From: Przewalskia tangutica
Taxonomy: Eukaryota > Streptophyta > Magnoliopsida > Solanales > Solanaceae
DNA: 64,000 nucleotides
Direction: 5' to 3'
Assembly: GCA_029844215.1 (NCBI GenBank)
Contig: CM056738.1
Location: forward strand, 67,981,593 to 68,045,592
Positions 9,910 through 19,914 of the stretch are shown here, one piece after another. Below the pieces are notes generated by a model that saw only the letters and a program-made list of their open reading frames with translations, ran no database searches and had not been told where the DNA came from. Numbering within the stretch: the first letter of the stretch is position 1; the number at the start of each line of letters is the position of its first letter. A program made the translations under genes and the position numbers.

Positions 9910-10615
9910 ATGCCTCTACGCAAGGCAACCAGAGCCCAGGAGGGCAAGGCAGAGGAGCCGCGAGTAGAGCACGAGAGGGTTACTGAGTGCGGCCCAGTCA
10001 TTATCTGAGACAGTGCTTCATTCGGGGAGTTCTGTGACGCCGCTAGCCCCAGGAGAGTTTAGAGCAGTAGCAGTAGCTACTGAGACCACGATACCTGAGC
10101 CTCTAGTCCCACGGCCAGGAGCAGAGGATATGAGTTACAAGGAGATGGCCCAGTTACTAGCCAGGTTTGTGGCTAGGAATGGGGACAGACGAGAGTCGGA
10201 GGTTCCGGTAGTACCAATAGTTCACCCTAGATCCGATAGTTGAGATTTCGGGACTTCTTGAGTTGCGGTCCACCCGAGTTCCATGGATTGTGAACTGAGG
10301 AAGATCCTCAGGAGTTTATTCGACAGTTGCAGCGGATCATGAAAGTGATCAAGACCTTAGAGGCATTTCCTACACGCTTCTTGCCCTCGCAGTTGAGGAG
10401 AGAATGTCCTAGTAGGAGGGATACAGGTGGGATGACTAAGCCTACCAAGTCAGTTGCGGATTCAGTGGGTCGGAGAGGAAGGGGTGTTAGCCAGAGGAGG
10501 CCACCCCCACCTCGGTATGGCCGTTGTAGTAGGTGTTCTTATGGGGAGTGTCATACTACTTAGATAGCTTGTTAGGCTTGCGGCCAGCAGGGCCATTTTG
10601 CGAGTCAACCCGCAG
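9910..10615 (+). pseudogene. A1 gag remnant
   Basis: An ATG at 9910 opens MPLRKATRAQEGKAEEPR, which matches the starts at 15297 (A2), 39906 (C) and 52697 (D, minus). It is the usual basic N-terminus of Tekay/Del-type Gag. Around 10310-10420 fragments of the capsid domain can be read (EFIRQLQRIMKVIKT, then FLPSQLRREC), followed by a basic linker. At about 10500-10600 there are cysteine pairs resembling a zinc knuckle (CSRC, then ACGQQGHFAS after stops). Stops and frameshifts prevent a product. Most of the capsid is deleted compared with A2, where gag spans about 1.35 kb. Gag would form the virus-like particle in the cytoplasm; this copy cannot. Confidence 0.7.
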
Positions 10616-10790
10616 CCCGGAATGTGGTGGGGTCAGTTTGAGGTGGTCCCGCTAGATGATAGGGTCACGAGGGTGTTAGGCCCAAGTTTAGGTAACCATC
10701 GTACGAGTTTGTGGATGCGTTCGACCAGTAGTAGGGCCGATGGGGTCAGCCCATCTTGCCTTTTAGTCAGGACTATTTACTCGGCGGAGG
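10598..10790 (+). other. Conserved module shared by non-autonomous family A elements
   Basis: This block is shared with 163-357, 40680-40870 and the reverse strand at about 50990-51172, and is absent from A2. One frame is kept in all: a run of Asn-Pro, then VTRVLGPSL, then SSWMRST-like residues. The nucleotide phrases GGGTCACGAGGGTG and TAGGCCCAAGTTTAG are nearly unchanged between copies. In A1 its left edge overlaps zinc-knuckle-like codons and its right edge runs toward the integrase remnant, so it may span a deletion junction. Function is unknown; a packaging or structural role is only a guess. Confidence 0.55.
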
Positions 10791-11510
10791 GTTATGCGAG
10801 ATGTTGTATATCAGGAAGGTTGTAAGGCTGCACGGGGTTCCTACTTTATTTTATGGTAGGCAGTGGAGCCCAGTTTATGGCTATTTCTTTTTCGGGAGGT
10901 TTTACCAGGCGGGGTTAGGAACTCAGGTGAGTCTCAGTATTACATTCACCCTCGGGCCGACGGACGAACAACGCGTTTTATCCAGACATTTGAGGATAGG
11001 TTACGGGCCGGTGTTTTTATTTCAGGGGTAGCTATGAGGATTATTTGCCTCTTGTTGGGTGAGTATTATACTAGCTACCATTTTAGTATTCGGATGGTGC
11101 CTTATGAAGCCTTGTATGGACGGAAGTGTAGGTTGCTTGGCCGATTGGTTCGATGTTGGCAAGGTTCAGATAGTTGGTCCCTACTTATTTCAGCAGGATG
11201 TGGATAAGGTGAAGCTTATCCAGAAGAAGTTATTAGCAGCTCAGAGTCAACAGAGTCGTGTAGATAATCGGCGTCGACACTTGGAGTTCAGTCGACGGTG
11301 GTCTTCGAAGAACCACCGGAAGGTGTGAGATTTGGAAAGCAGGGGAAACTTAGCCGAGGTATTTTTGGCATTTTCAGATCGTTTGTAGAATAGGCCAGGT
11401 TGCCTATAAGTTAGCACGGCCGTCCGACTTAGGAGGCAGTACGTCCGGTATTCCATGTTGCTATGTTTCGGAAGAGTATCGGAGATCCCTCCAGAGTGTT
11501 CCCGCTAACG
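10750..11510 (+). pseudogene. A1 integrase remnant (distal half)
   Basis: In shifting frames one can read AHLALF-like residues, then EMLYIRKVVRLHGVPT at about 10799-10845 (integrase core, the strand before the second catalytic Asp). Further on come GLGTQVSLS, then YHFSIRMVPYEALYGRKCR at 11087-11131, which is the conserved YNNSYHSSI-MAPYEALYGRKCR region. GDPSRVFPL follows near 11478-11505, the usual C-terminal part before the chromodomain. The active site is not intact and several frameshifts occur. Integrase would join element DNA to the chromosome. No protease, RT or RNase H precedes it and no chromodomain follows. Confidence 0.7.
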
Positions 11511-11877
11511 ATGACCAAGTTAGAGATAGTAACCCGATATTTTGGAAACCAAGCAATGACGAAATGTGGTAAGTATATTAGGAAGAGTTCGAGTGTACGA
11601 AAAGGGTACGACGAGGAAGGGAAGAAGCGAGCATGTGTTATGAGAATAGAAGTGATCATTTCGTGTGTGAAGAAAGTATCTTTTGGATCATAGGTGGAGC
11701 TAATGGTATTGTTATACGATTTGAGGTGATTCTTCGTTGGCTTGGATGTGAGTTTTTGCGCGTATGTGGTACTATGGCCATGTGTGGCATAATTGGTTCC
11801 GTAAGTATAGTAGTGGAGACTATACCAGCGCATGTGTGTTTTGGAGACTTAGAAGGAACATTCGGGACGAATGTTTC

Positions 11878-11891
11878 TAAGGGGGGAAGAA
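11878..11891 (+). other. A1 polypurine tract
   Basis: AAGGGGGGAAGAA directly precedes the 3' LTR start at 11892, preceded by ACATTCGGGACGAATGTTTC as in the other copies. Confidence 0.8.
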
Positions 11892-12237
11892 TGTTACACC
11901 CCGTAGTTCCAGAGTATGTATATGAGGACGTACGTACGAGAATACGACACAAAAATTGGAAAGGAAGAAAGATGTGATTTTTCGACGGAAAAGTTTCCGG
12001 ATTTTGTGAAGGAAAAAGGTTCGTTAATGGGAATTGGATTCCCAGAATTGGTATTTGGACTTTTTAGAATATTTGGGTATTATGAAATTATGCAACTTGA
12101 ACTTTTGGAAAAGAATGTTGTTACTTGACTTTAAAAAGGAAAGTGTTTTGGTTTAAAAAGGAGGGCATAATATTGCCTTAGTTGATTTAAAAGGAAAGCC
12201 TGGTATTGTCTTAATCTGTCTTAAAAGAGCGTTTAAA

Positions 12238-12640
12238 TGTATTCCACACGATTCTATACCGAGTCCATGGGATGGACCGGGAATGTATTTCACCCGATTC
12301 TATACCGAGTCCATGGGATGGACCGGGAATGTATTTCACCCGATTCTATACCGAGTCCATGGGATGGACCGGGAATGTATTTCACCCGATTCTATACCGA
12401 GTCCATGGGATGGACCGGGAATGTATTCCACACGATACCGAGTCCATGAGATGGACCGGGAATGTATTTCACCCGATTCTATATCGAGTCCATGGGATGG
12501 ACCGAGAATGTATTCCACACGACACCGAGTCCATGGGATGGACCGGGAATGTATTTCACCCGATTCTATACCGAGTCCATGAGATGGGCCGGGAATGTAT
12601 TCCATACGATCCGACACCGAGTCCATGAGATGGGCCGAGA
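12238..12640 (+). repeat. 41/46-bp LTR minisatellite, about 9 units (A1 3' LTR)
   Basis: Same unit as the array at 8737-9085, but the order is four long units, short, long, short, long, then a divergent end unit. Since both LTRs were identical at insertion, the array has changed since then, unless the assembly has altered it. Confidence 0.9.
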
Positions 12641-12682
12641 CATGTTATACGTGTCACACGATTTATACCTAGACTGCCGGCA

Positions 12683-12687
12683 GTGAG
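12683..12687. repeat. Target site duplication of A2 (GTGAG), left copy
   Basis: GTGAG occurs here and at 22344-22348. The uninterrupted sequence GGCAGTGAGGAAGGAG is seen at 9126, confirming the insertion point inside the A1 3' LTR. Confidence 0.95.
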
Positions 12688-13095
12688 TGTTATACCCCGT
12701 ATTTCCAGAGTATGTACGTAAGGAGATACGTACAAAAAGTTTGGCTTTAAAGTTAGCCTTGGACGTTTTTTTTGTACACAACTCACTAAAAGAATCGTTT
12801 TCCGACGAAACGTTTCCACAGCTTTCGTAGGGAAAATTCCGGCTATGCCATTACTAATTTTTGCGGATTTTTCCGAGAGACGAAACATTTTGGACCAACG
12901 GGAGGGCGACACTTGGCACCCTCCCATTGGTGGACTTGAATCGTCCATTGGACGAGATTGGAGAGGTGGAGCACGTTTTTTGTGCCTTGTGCACAAGTCA
13001 AGGAGTTGGTAGGATATTTGTGTGGAGTAAATCTCCACCCTACACTTGCCTTGCACTTGTCTTAATCTTGGCCATTGGTTGGCCACTTCTTGACC

Positions 13096-13103
13096 TATAA
13101 ATA
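13096..13103 (+). promoter_or_regulatory. A2 5' LTR TATA box
   Basis: TATAAATA in TTGACCTATAAATACCCCC, preceded by CTTGGCCATTGGTTGGCC. It would drive the genomic RNA of A2. The leader downstream (to 15296) is over 2 kb if transcription starts just after this box. Confidence 0.7.
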
Positions 13104-14269
13104 CCCCCCTTAAGATGAAAAGTTCTTCATCCACAAATCTTCCAAGTCTTGAAAAATCCTCCCCTCTCCCTTTGTGAGCTTTTCGTCCAACACCCCTTCC
13201 CTCCTCATGAGTTTGGCCGAGGCCTAACCCCTAGCCTAGCCGAAATCTACCCTCCCTTGGTAGAAAAGTTGTCTTCTAGTATCGTTATAATGCCCAAAAT
13301 ACCCTAGCCCAAATCCCTTAGTCTTTGGTAGAAGTTGTGAAGAACTTCTAAGGTTTCTCGAGCTAGGGCGCATAACTTAGGAGCTAAACCTTGCTCAGCG
13401 CGACTTTATCTAGGATATTATTGGGCTTACCGAGGTAATAATCCTAACCCTCTTTTGAATTAGAGAATACTTCTTGTTGTAGTATAAGGATAAGTATAAA
13501 TACTTAGAAGAATATCACGTAAAAGAATTGAACTATTACCACAAAGAAGGTTTTAAAGAAGAATAATCACATCAGTACTCACATAGGACTGTTTTCACAG
13601 TAGACTTATATAGCTCACCGGGTAGGGTTGTGCTGCCCGACTTTCCGTAGAATTGTGAACCCTCTGTTTAGAATGACCCTCAGAGTAGTCTTTGATAGAT
13701 ATCTGTGACTATTATAGGCTGACTCTCTGCGCGCGACATATTCAACTTGGCAGGTGGTTTTCGCTGAGAAGGTATGTGATTCTTCCTAAAGCATGATATT
13801 TTACAATATATAGTACGGTAGACGTACATGTGTTAACTGAATAATACTTATGGCAATGCCTCACGGCTTAAGCTCGAATAATACTTACGAATGCCTCACG
13901 CTTAAGCTTTGAATAACAAAGAACTGAAAACATTTCAAAAGAATACTGAATCATTTTTAACAGAAGATAAATAATTGGTTTTTAAAAACAAAGGCTTAAG
14001 AGTTATGCTAGCTTTATGGGAAGTTAGGTATAACAACTTAAGAATGATAAAAAGGAACTGTTTACTTGTTTGTTTATAAAAGCCTTGTATTGATCTCTGT
14101 TAAGTGTAGTAAGATTGTTTGATAAGTAGACATATCATGATGCTACCTGTGTTAGTGTCTTGTAATGTTGTAAAGGGGGTCATTCTTGCGTGCTTACGTT
14201 GCTAACCGGTAAGTCCGTTGTCTTTATTCAGTATCACCTACCCTCGACTATTATACCGAGGTCTTGCCC

Positions 14270-14510
14270 TTGATGCGGGTCTATACGGCTACGCGGTCCG
14301 CGAGACTATGCGAGCGGCGGTATGCTCCGGATTGATCATTCCGGCGCCTAGCCCGACGCGGGGATTCCTATGCGGTCCGCTGAGACTACGCGGTCTTTTG
14401 AGACTATGCGCGTGCGGGAGCCTAGGCGGATGCCGGGGTTGGCTGCCCCGACGCGAGGGCTACCTCACGCGGGTCACGTGTGACTATGCGGCCGCGAAAG
14501 TCCGTGACTA
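14270..14510 (+). repeat. GC-rich degenerate repeats in A2 5' LTR
   Basis: Phrases of the type TATGCGGTCCGCGAGACTATGCG recur with variation (near 14288, 14370, 14390 and 14480), mixed with CCCGACGCG(A/G)GG. The equivalent block in the 3' LTR is at about 21505-21745. C has a related block at 38650-38950. Similarity between units is loose. Confidence 0.5.
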
Positions 14511-15093
14511 GGCACGCAGAATGATACTATGGGCGATTGGCCTTGCCGATCATTCGCGGCCTAGAATAGACTGTTCTGATCTTTCCATTTCCGTTGTTGT
14601 TTGTGATGTGGCACTATGTGCAATTGAACCGATTGTATTTGTGAAAAGGTTTTAAATACTTTGATTTCATTTGATTCCTTATAGTTTCACATACTTGGTA
14701 CTGTTGTCGACCTCTCCCGGGCCGCGTTCATGCCGCGGTAAAGCAGTGCTAGATCCACATCCTTAGGATCTTTGCGTTGGTGTCGTGAGCTCCATCTTCT
14801 CGGAGGCTCTACTTTTGGGTATGATCTCCTGTATTGTAGATAGTTTTGCAGATCGAGGTATGGCGGGCCCCTGTCCGCCATAGTTGTTTACTTCCTAGAG
14901 TGCAGTAGTACTATTGTACAGTTGGGATGTATCGCAAAACTTGAGTTATTTATATTATGCCGAAAGGCAAGCTTTTCATCGATAAAGCGTGTCTTATTTT
15001 ATAAATGTTTCTGTCTTGTTTTATATTCCGGTTACTCGAGGTATGACTACTTGGGTGCCTGAGGCACGATCCACGCCCCGAACGGTCGTGACA

Positions 15094-15113
15094 AAAAGTA
15101 TCGAGCGATTAAT
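15094..15113 (+). other. A2 primer-binding site (degraded)
   Basis: AAAAAGTATCGAGCGATTAA follows the LTR. Relative to AAAGTGGTATCAGAGCG it lacks GGT-like bases as well as the A that is missing in the other copies. Confidence 0.6.
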
Positions 15114-15296
15114 CCTCGGAAAGTGTCTACGCATCGTATCTAGTAAGTCTTGATTATCGGTGTGTTGTGCACCACACCAATAATCGTGAGGCTATAGGAT
15201 ATTTAGGATTGGTTTCCATTCTTCTCATTCCGAGATCGTGCTTTAGAAATGTGTTATAGGTTGGACCCTCTAACGTATTCCTTTCTGAATGTGATT

Positions 15297-16560
15297 ATGC
15301 CTCGCGTAAGGCAACCCGGGCCCGAGAAGGGCAAGGCGAGGAGGCGCTAGCAGACACCCAGTCACGAGGGCTCGTGCCCGCCTATACCGAGACGGCGAGT
15401 TCTATGACGCCGGCCCAGCGAGACCACAGTACCACACCTCGTCCCCACGGCTGGGCGGAGAGTTAGGAAAGGAGATGGCACTTTTGGCTAAAGTTGTGGC
15501 CCGACGAGAGGCGAATCACGGCAGTTCGGCTCAGCTCGGTAGAGCACCGTAGTGCACCCGAGGCGTATAGTTTGAGTGCGAGATTTCGAGTCAGAGCCCG
15601 CGAGTTTTACTGGTGGCGGAGGATGATCCGCAGGAGTTCATCCGTCAGCTGCAGAGGATTATGCGGGTGATCAGGGCTTCGGAGATTGAGGCTGTGACAT
15701 TCGGTTCGCATCGGCTGCGTGACACCGCAGTCGATTGGTTTGATTCACGAGCTTTCGGGAGAGCATGCACCTCAGCAGTATGGGATGAGTTTTGAGGCTT
15801 TTCTCACACACTTCTTGCCTCCGCAGATGAGGAGGGCACGAGCTGATAGATTCTTGCTGCTGAGACAGGGGGGACGCACCGTCAGGGAATACAATGTCGA
15901 GTTTGATTCTTTGGCTAGATATGTCCCAGCAGTGGTAGCGAATATGGAGGATAGGGTACACCGCTACGCCAGGGCTAGATGATTATATGGCGAGTCGTAT
16001 GCGGGTGTTTCTCTTCACCGTATGGACATTACCGCATGCAGCTCATGCACTAGGATGCGAGGCGCGAGACGCCGGGTAGAGCGATATCGGCAGAAGAAGG
16101 CGAGGCCGGTTCTTTGGTGGTCCTCGGGGTGGCGGCATCAGAAGTCGGTATTTGCACCACGGCCGGTAGCGCTCTACCTCATTTTCAGCCAAGGCCCAGG
16201 CGAGCAAGGCGGTCGTGGCCCGGGACTTGGATTTCAGCGTAGAGGTGCTAACCGCTCGAGGTGCTCGGTGTGCCCGTTGTGGCGAATACCATTCCGGGAG
16301 TCGTACTCGAGCTTGCTATACTTGTGGCCGCAGGTCACTTTGCGAGTTTGTCCGACCGGGCGGCGGTGGTAGGGCTCACCCTACGGTGCATTGCCGCTTC
16401 TTCATCCCCGACGCTTACTCGCCGGAGGGCAAGGTACACATGGACCGGGTCGCGGCAGGTCGTGCGCAGTCCGCTTCTAGCGGTCCTCGAACCGCATATA
16501 TGCTTTGTCCACCGACAGATCGGAGGCCTCACCGATGTCGCCATGTACCTTATCGGGCTC
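15297..16560 (+). pseudogene. A2 gag (capsid and zinc knuckle), frameshifted
   Basis: Starts at ATG 15297 with MPRVRQPGPEK-like basic residues. The retrotransposon gag domain is clear at 15613-15790 (DDPQEFIRQLQRIMRV, then LRDTAVDWF). After a frameshift near 15760 it continues as FLTHFLPPQMRRARADRFLL and QGGRTVREYNVEFDSLARY at 15805-15925. The zinc-knuckle part at about 16245-16350 reads CARCGEYHSG, then ACYTCGRRS in another frame. Gag makes the particle shell and binds RNA through the knuckle. The reading frame is broken at least three times. The breaks fall at places where related copies have extra CAG, CTG or GG bases, so some may not exist in the real DNA. Confidence 0.85.
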
Positions 16561-16860
16561 GGTTTGATGTGTATGCTTTGATAGATCCGGTTCTACTCCC
16601 TATATATCTCCCTTGTTGCTAGTAGGATAGGGATAGAGCACGAGTCCATAGACCACTTCGAGGTAGCTACGCGATGGGTGATTCGGTGGTAGCTCGGCGG
16701 GTATATAGAGCTTGTCTGTGACCATTTGATCGTCGGACCCAGCCGACTTGATAGAGTTGGAGATGATTGACTTCGACGTGATCATGGGGATGGATTGGCT
16801 AGCCTCTGCTACGCCAATGTGGACCGCAGAGAGAGTAATGCGGTTCCGTTTCTGAGGCGG
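16557..16860 (+). pseudogene. A2 aspartic protease remnant
   Basis: At 16560-16590 one reads FDVYALIDP, the start of the FDVYALIDPGSTLSYISP-type active site of Tekay proteases (Asp present, the following Gly-Ser region shifted out of frame). Around 16760-16800 EMIDFDVIMGMDWLAS is legible in the nucleotide sequence, the C-terminal hallmark of the domain. The protease would cut Gag-Pol into working proteins. A frameshift and a stop separate the two parts. Confidence 0.75.
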
Positions 16861-16959
16861 TTGTTGAGTGGGAGGAGCACGGTATCGCCGGGGGTAGGTT
16901 TATTTCCTACCTCAGGCTAGGAAGATGGTGCGAAGGGTATATCTACCATCTCATTCGGG

Positions 16960-17640
16960 TGTTAAATCACGAAGGCTGCGGTACGATTTCGATCGATTCG
17001 ATGGTCACGAGTTCCCAGGACGTGTTTCAGATGACCTCGGGTATCCTCCCGAGAGGAGATCGAGTTTGTATAGATGTGTTTCCAGATACTCGGCCTATTT
17101 CCATTCCGCCATACAGAATGGCACCTGCCGAGTTGAGAGAGTTGAAGGATCAGCTTAGGGATTTGCTGGAGAAGGGCTTCATCAGGCCTAGTGTTTCTCC
17201 CTGGGGAGCGCCGGTATTGTTCGTGAAAAAGAAGGACGGGACGCTGCGCATGTGTGTTGATTACAGGCAGCTGAACAAGGTTACCATTAAACGAATACCC
17301 TCTTCCTGTGATTGATGATTTGTTCGACCAGATTGCGAGCGCGAGATGTTTCTCCAAGATTGATCTGTGTTCTGGCTATCATCGTTCGTGTCGAGAGAGG
17401 TGGATGTCCACAGGGTGCATTCGGACGTGCGGGCATTATGAGTTCAGTCATGTCTTTTGGGTTGACCAATGCTCGTGGTATTCATGGATTTGATGAACCG
17501 AGTGTTCAAACCATTTTTGGACACGTTTGTGATAGTGTTCATTGATGATATCTTGGTTTATTCTCGCCGAGCGAGAGCATGCGGAGCATTTGAGGCTGTG
17601 CTATGATTCTCAGACCAGCGATTGTACGCCAAGTTTTCCA
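16960..17640 (+). pseudogene. A2 reverse transcriptase, frameshifted
   Basis: The frame 16959-17315 is open and reads PISIPPYRMAPAELRELKDQ, then SPWGAPVLFVKKKDGTLRM and CVDYRQLNKVTIK, the N-terminal half of a Ty3/gypsy RT. It then shifts: IDDLFDQI and FSKIDLCSGYH (first catalytic Asp in KIDL) follow at 17308-17385, MSFGLTNA near 17447, and IVFIDDILVYSR with the catalytic Asp pair at 17544-17549. RT copies the RNA into DNA in the particle. All core motifs are still recognisable, but three or more frame changes break the protein. Confidence 0.88.
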
Positions 17641-17659
17641 AATGTGAGTTTTGGTTGAC

Positions 17660-18275
17660 TTGATGGCGTTTCTTGGGCATATTGTGGGTGATGGCATTAG
17701 TGGATACGGCCAAGATCGAGGCGATCGTAACTTGGCCTAGACCTACTACTCCGGCAGAGGTTCGCGATTTCGGGCCTTGCAGATATTATCGGCGGTTCGT
17801 GGAGAAGTTTGCTTATCTCGCACCATTGACTAGGTGACTCGAAGGCAACCAAGTTTGGTGGACTGATGCTTGTGGCGGGGTTTCGATTCTGAAAAGAATC
17901 GACGACGCCCGTTCTTACTCTTCCGCAGGTCCGATGGTTATGTCGTGTATTGTGATGCGTCGTGCATCGGGTTGGGATGTGTGTTGATGCAAAGATGGCG
18001 GGGTTATAGCATATGCATCCCGACGGTGAAGAAACACGAGAGGAACTACCCCCATGATTTGGAGTTGGCGTAGTGATTCACGCTTTGAAGATCCGAGGCA
18101 CTATTTGTATGGGGTTCACGTGGATATTTTTACTGACCACAAGAGCCTCCAAGATATCTTCACGAGAGGAGCCGAACTTACGGCGAGACGGTGGTTAGAG
18201 TTGCTTAAGGATTACGATGTTGATATCCCGTACCACGGGAAGGCCAATGTTGTGGCAGATGCCTTAGTCGTAGGT
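17660..18275 (+). pseudogene. A2 RNase H, frameshifted
   Basis: YVVYCDASCIGLGCVLMQ at about 17938-17990 carries the first catalytic Asp of the RNase H fold. VKKHERNYPHDLELA at 18027-18073 and VDIFTDHKSLQDIFT at 18120-18165 follow (TDHKSLQ is diagnostic for Ty3/gypsy RNase H), then DIPYHGKANVVADAL at 18219-18263. The connection region before it has WPRPTTPAEVRDF-like codons near 17730-17775. It would remove the RNA template during reverse transcription. There are frame breaks around 17840 and 18070. Confidence 0.85.
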
Positions 18276-18479
18276 CGATGGGAGCCTATCGGATGTGCGA
18301 TTAGAGGAGGGACATGGTTCGTGATTTGCATCGATTATCGAGCCTTGGTGTCCGCTTGATTGATTCCGATAGCAGTGGGGTTAGAGTTCGTGAGGTTGCG
18401 AGTCTTCCATCGTTGAGGAGGTGAAGAGGCAATTCGAGGATCCCGCTTTGATGCGATATCGCGATACTGACTCTTCGTG

Positions 18480-19560
18480 AGGCAAGGGTCTCTGAGGTAG
18501 CACGATGGGGTGCTAAGGTTTGAGGCGGTGTGTGTTCGGATGTTTGAGGACTTGGCAGAGTTCTTGGGAAGCACACGCGGCGTTACTCTATCCACCCGGT
18601 CGACCAAGATGTACCACGACCTTAGATCGTGTATTGGTGGGATGGCTTGAAGAGGACGTTGCGAGTTCGTAGCTCGGTGCGTGTTGCCGCAGTGAAGGTA
18701 GAGCACCGAGGCCCGGTGGTTTTATTCTGACGATAGAGATCCCGACACGGAAGTGGGAGGTGATCAACATGGACTTCATCACAGGATTGCCTCGCACTCG
18801 GAGGAGACATGATTCTATATGGGTTATCGTCGACAGTGTGAAATCAGCCCACTTTCTTCCCGTCGGACGACTTTTTGGTGAGGATTATGCGGACTTTACA
18901 TCCGAGAGATCGCCGATTGCATGGAGTCCCTACCGATTATATCGCATGCGAGAGCCCGGTTCGGCTAACTCGGAGGTCTTTCCAGAGGTTTAGGGACAGT
19001 GAGCCCGAGTCGTGCATTTCATCCATGAGCAGACGGACAGCAGAGCGCTATCCGACTCTTGAGGATATGCTGCGAGCCCGTGTTATTGACTTCGATGGTA
19101 GTTGGGAGGATCATTTGCCCCCAGTGGAGTTCGCGTATAATAATAGCTACCACTCCGGTATTGAGATGGCGCCTTATGAGGCCTTATGGGAGGAAGTGCA
19201 GATCGCCTATAGGTTGGTTCGATGTGGGCGAGTGCGGCTAGTGGGACCAGATTTGGTGCGGCAGTGGATAAGGTGAAGCTTATCCGAGGCGACTATTAAT
19301 GGCTGAGTCGGCAATCGTATCGAGATCATCGCCGTCGGCATCCGGAGTTCGATAGATGATTGGGTTTTCTAAAGGTGCCACCCATGAAGGGTGTGATGAG
19401 ATTCGGGAAGAAGGAAACTCACCAAGGTACATTGGGCGTTTGATTGTCGCGAGGTAGGCAAGGTTGCCTACGAGTTGGATCTGCCGTCCGATCCGGAGGC
19501 GGTGCATCCGGTGTTTCACGTATCTATCTTTGAGAGATGTATCGGATCCATCTAGTGTGC
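18480..19560 (+). pseudogene. A2 integrase, frameshifted
   Basis: The zinc-binding N-terminus is suggested at 18590-18700 (YSIHPGSTKMYHDL, then paired Cys-like codons). The catalytic core opens at 18760-18870 with INMDFITGLPRTRRRHDSIW and VIVDSVKSAHFLPVG. RLHGVPTDYIA is at 18911-18945, and PPVEFAYNNSYHSGIEMAPYEALW at about 19119-19190. The C-terminal region contains codons for VHPVFHVS at 19502-19526. Integrase inserts the DNA copy. Several frameshifts are present, many next to places where the consensus of the family would have an extra CAG or GG. Confidence 0.85.
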
Positions 19561-19588
19561 ACCCGTTGGCGATGTCGGTGACCAGGGG

Positions 19589-19786
19589 TTATCGTATGAG
19601 GAGGTTCCCATAGCGATAATCGATCGTCAGGTTAGGCGTCTGCGGACGAAGGACGTGGCTTCCGTCAAGGTCTTGTGGCGGAACGAGCTCAGGGAGGAGA
19701 TGACGTGGGAAGCCGAGGAGGACATGAGGCAGAAGTATCCTCACCTATTCCCCACACCTCCAGGTAATTCACTTTCCTACTTGTAA
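19589..19786 (+). CDS. A2 chromodomain tail of pol (open to the stop)
   Basis: This stretch lacks an ATG but is open for 65 codons. It reads LSYEEVPIAIIDRQVRRL, then TKDVASVKVLWRNELREEM, TWEAEEDMRQKYPHLF and PTPPGNSLSYL, ending in TAA at 19784-19786. It is the chromodomain at the end of the Tekay/Del integrase, with the conserved VKVLWRN and TWEAE strands intact. Chromodomains of this type steer integration to heterochromatin carrying histone marks such as H3K9 methylation (known for chromoviruses). It is the C-terminal end of a polyprotein, not an independent gene. Unlike the rest of pol, it has no frameshift. Confidence 0.8.
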   Translation, partial: LSYEEVPIAIIDRQVRRLRTKDVASVKVLWRNELREEMTWEAEEDMRQKYPHLFPTPPGNSLSYL

Positions 19787-19900
19787 ATTTCCATTATCAT
19801 TTATGCCTAAGTGTTGTTTTGTGGCCGTGTGTGGCATTTGCAAACTGTTTAAGCTTCTTCGTTATCTGTCTTGAGAAGGAACATTCGGGACGAATGTTTC

Positions 19901-19914
19901 TAAGGAGGGGAGAA
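19901..19914 (+). other. A2 polypurine tract
   Basis: TAAGGAGGGGAGAA directly precedes the 3' LTR TG at 19915, with the usual ACATTCGGGACGAATGTTTC just before it. Confidence 0.85.

Larger units (their letters stand above)
11892..12687 (+). mobile_element. A1 3' LTR, left piece with 1765-bp internal deletion
   Basis: It opens like the 5' LTR, but at 12083-12089 it jumps from the position equivalent to 6817 to the one equivalent to 8582. The breakpoint is the 7-bp direct repeat TGAAATT, present at both places in the 5' LTR. The deletion removed the G-box and the TATA box. The piece ends at the GTGAG duplication where A2 inserted, and continues at 22344. Confidence 0.9.
12688..15093 (+). mobile_element. 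A2 5' LTR (2.4 kb)
   Basis: It opens TGTTATACCCCGTATTTCC and closes CCCGAACGGTCGTGACA. The palindrome site is degenerate here (GGGCGACACTTGGCACCC near 12904, core lost). The TATA box is at 13096-13103. A GC-rich repeated block with GAGACTATGCG phrases lies at about 14270-14510, in the minisatellite slot. The GC-rich hairpin motif is near 14856. Compared with 19915-22343 it lacks short pieces, for example GGCA near 13886 and bases in CAG, CCGG and poly-C sites. Confidence 0.92.

Noticed and set aside
12556..13134. 192-residue minus-strand open frame, with a 153-residue counterpart at 19900-20361 and shorter relatives in D
   Set aside because: It is antisense to the LTR promoter, crosses the A1/A2 insertion junction, and its conserved residues (GVFI, ANQWPR) are just the complement of the TATA box and CCAAT-like region.
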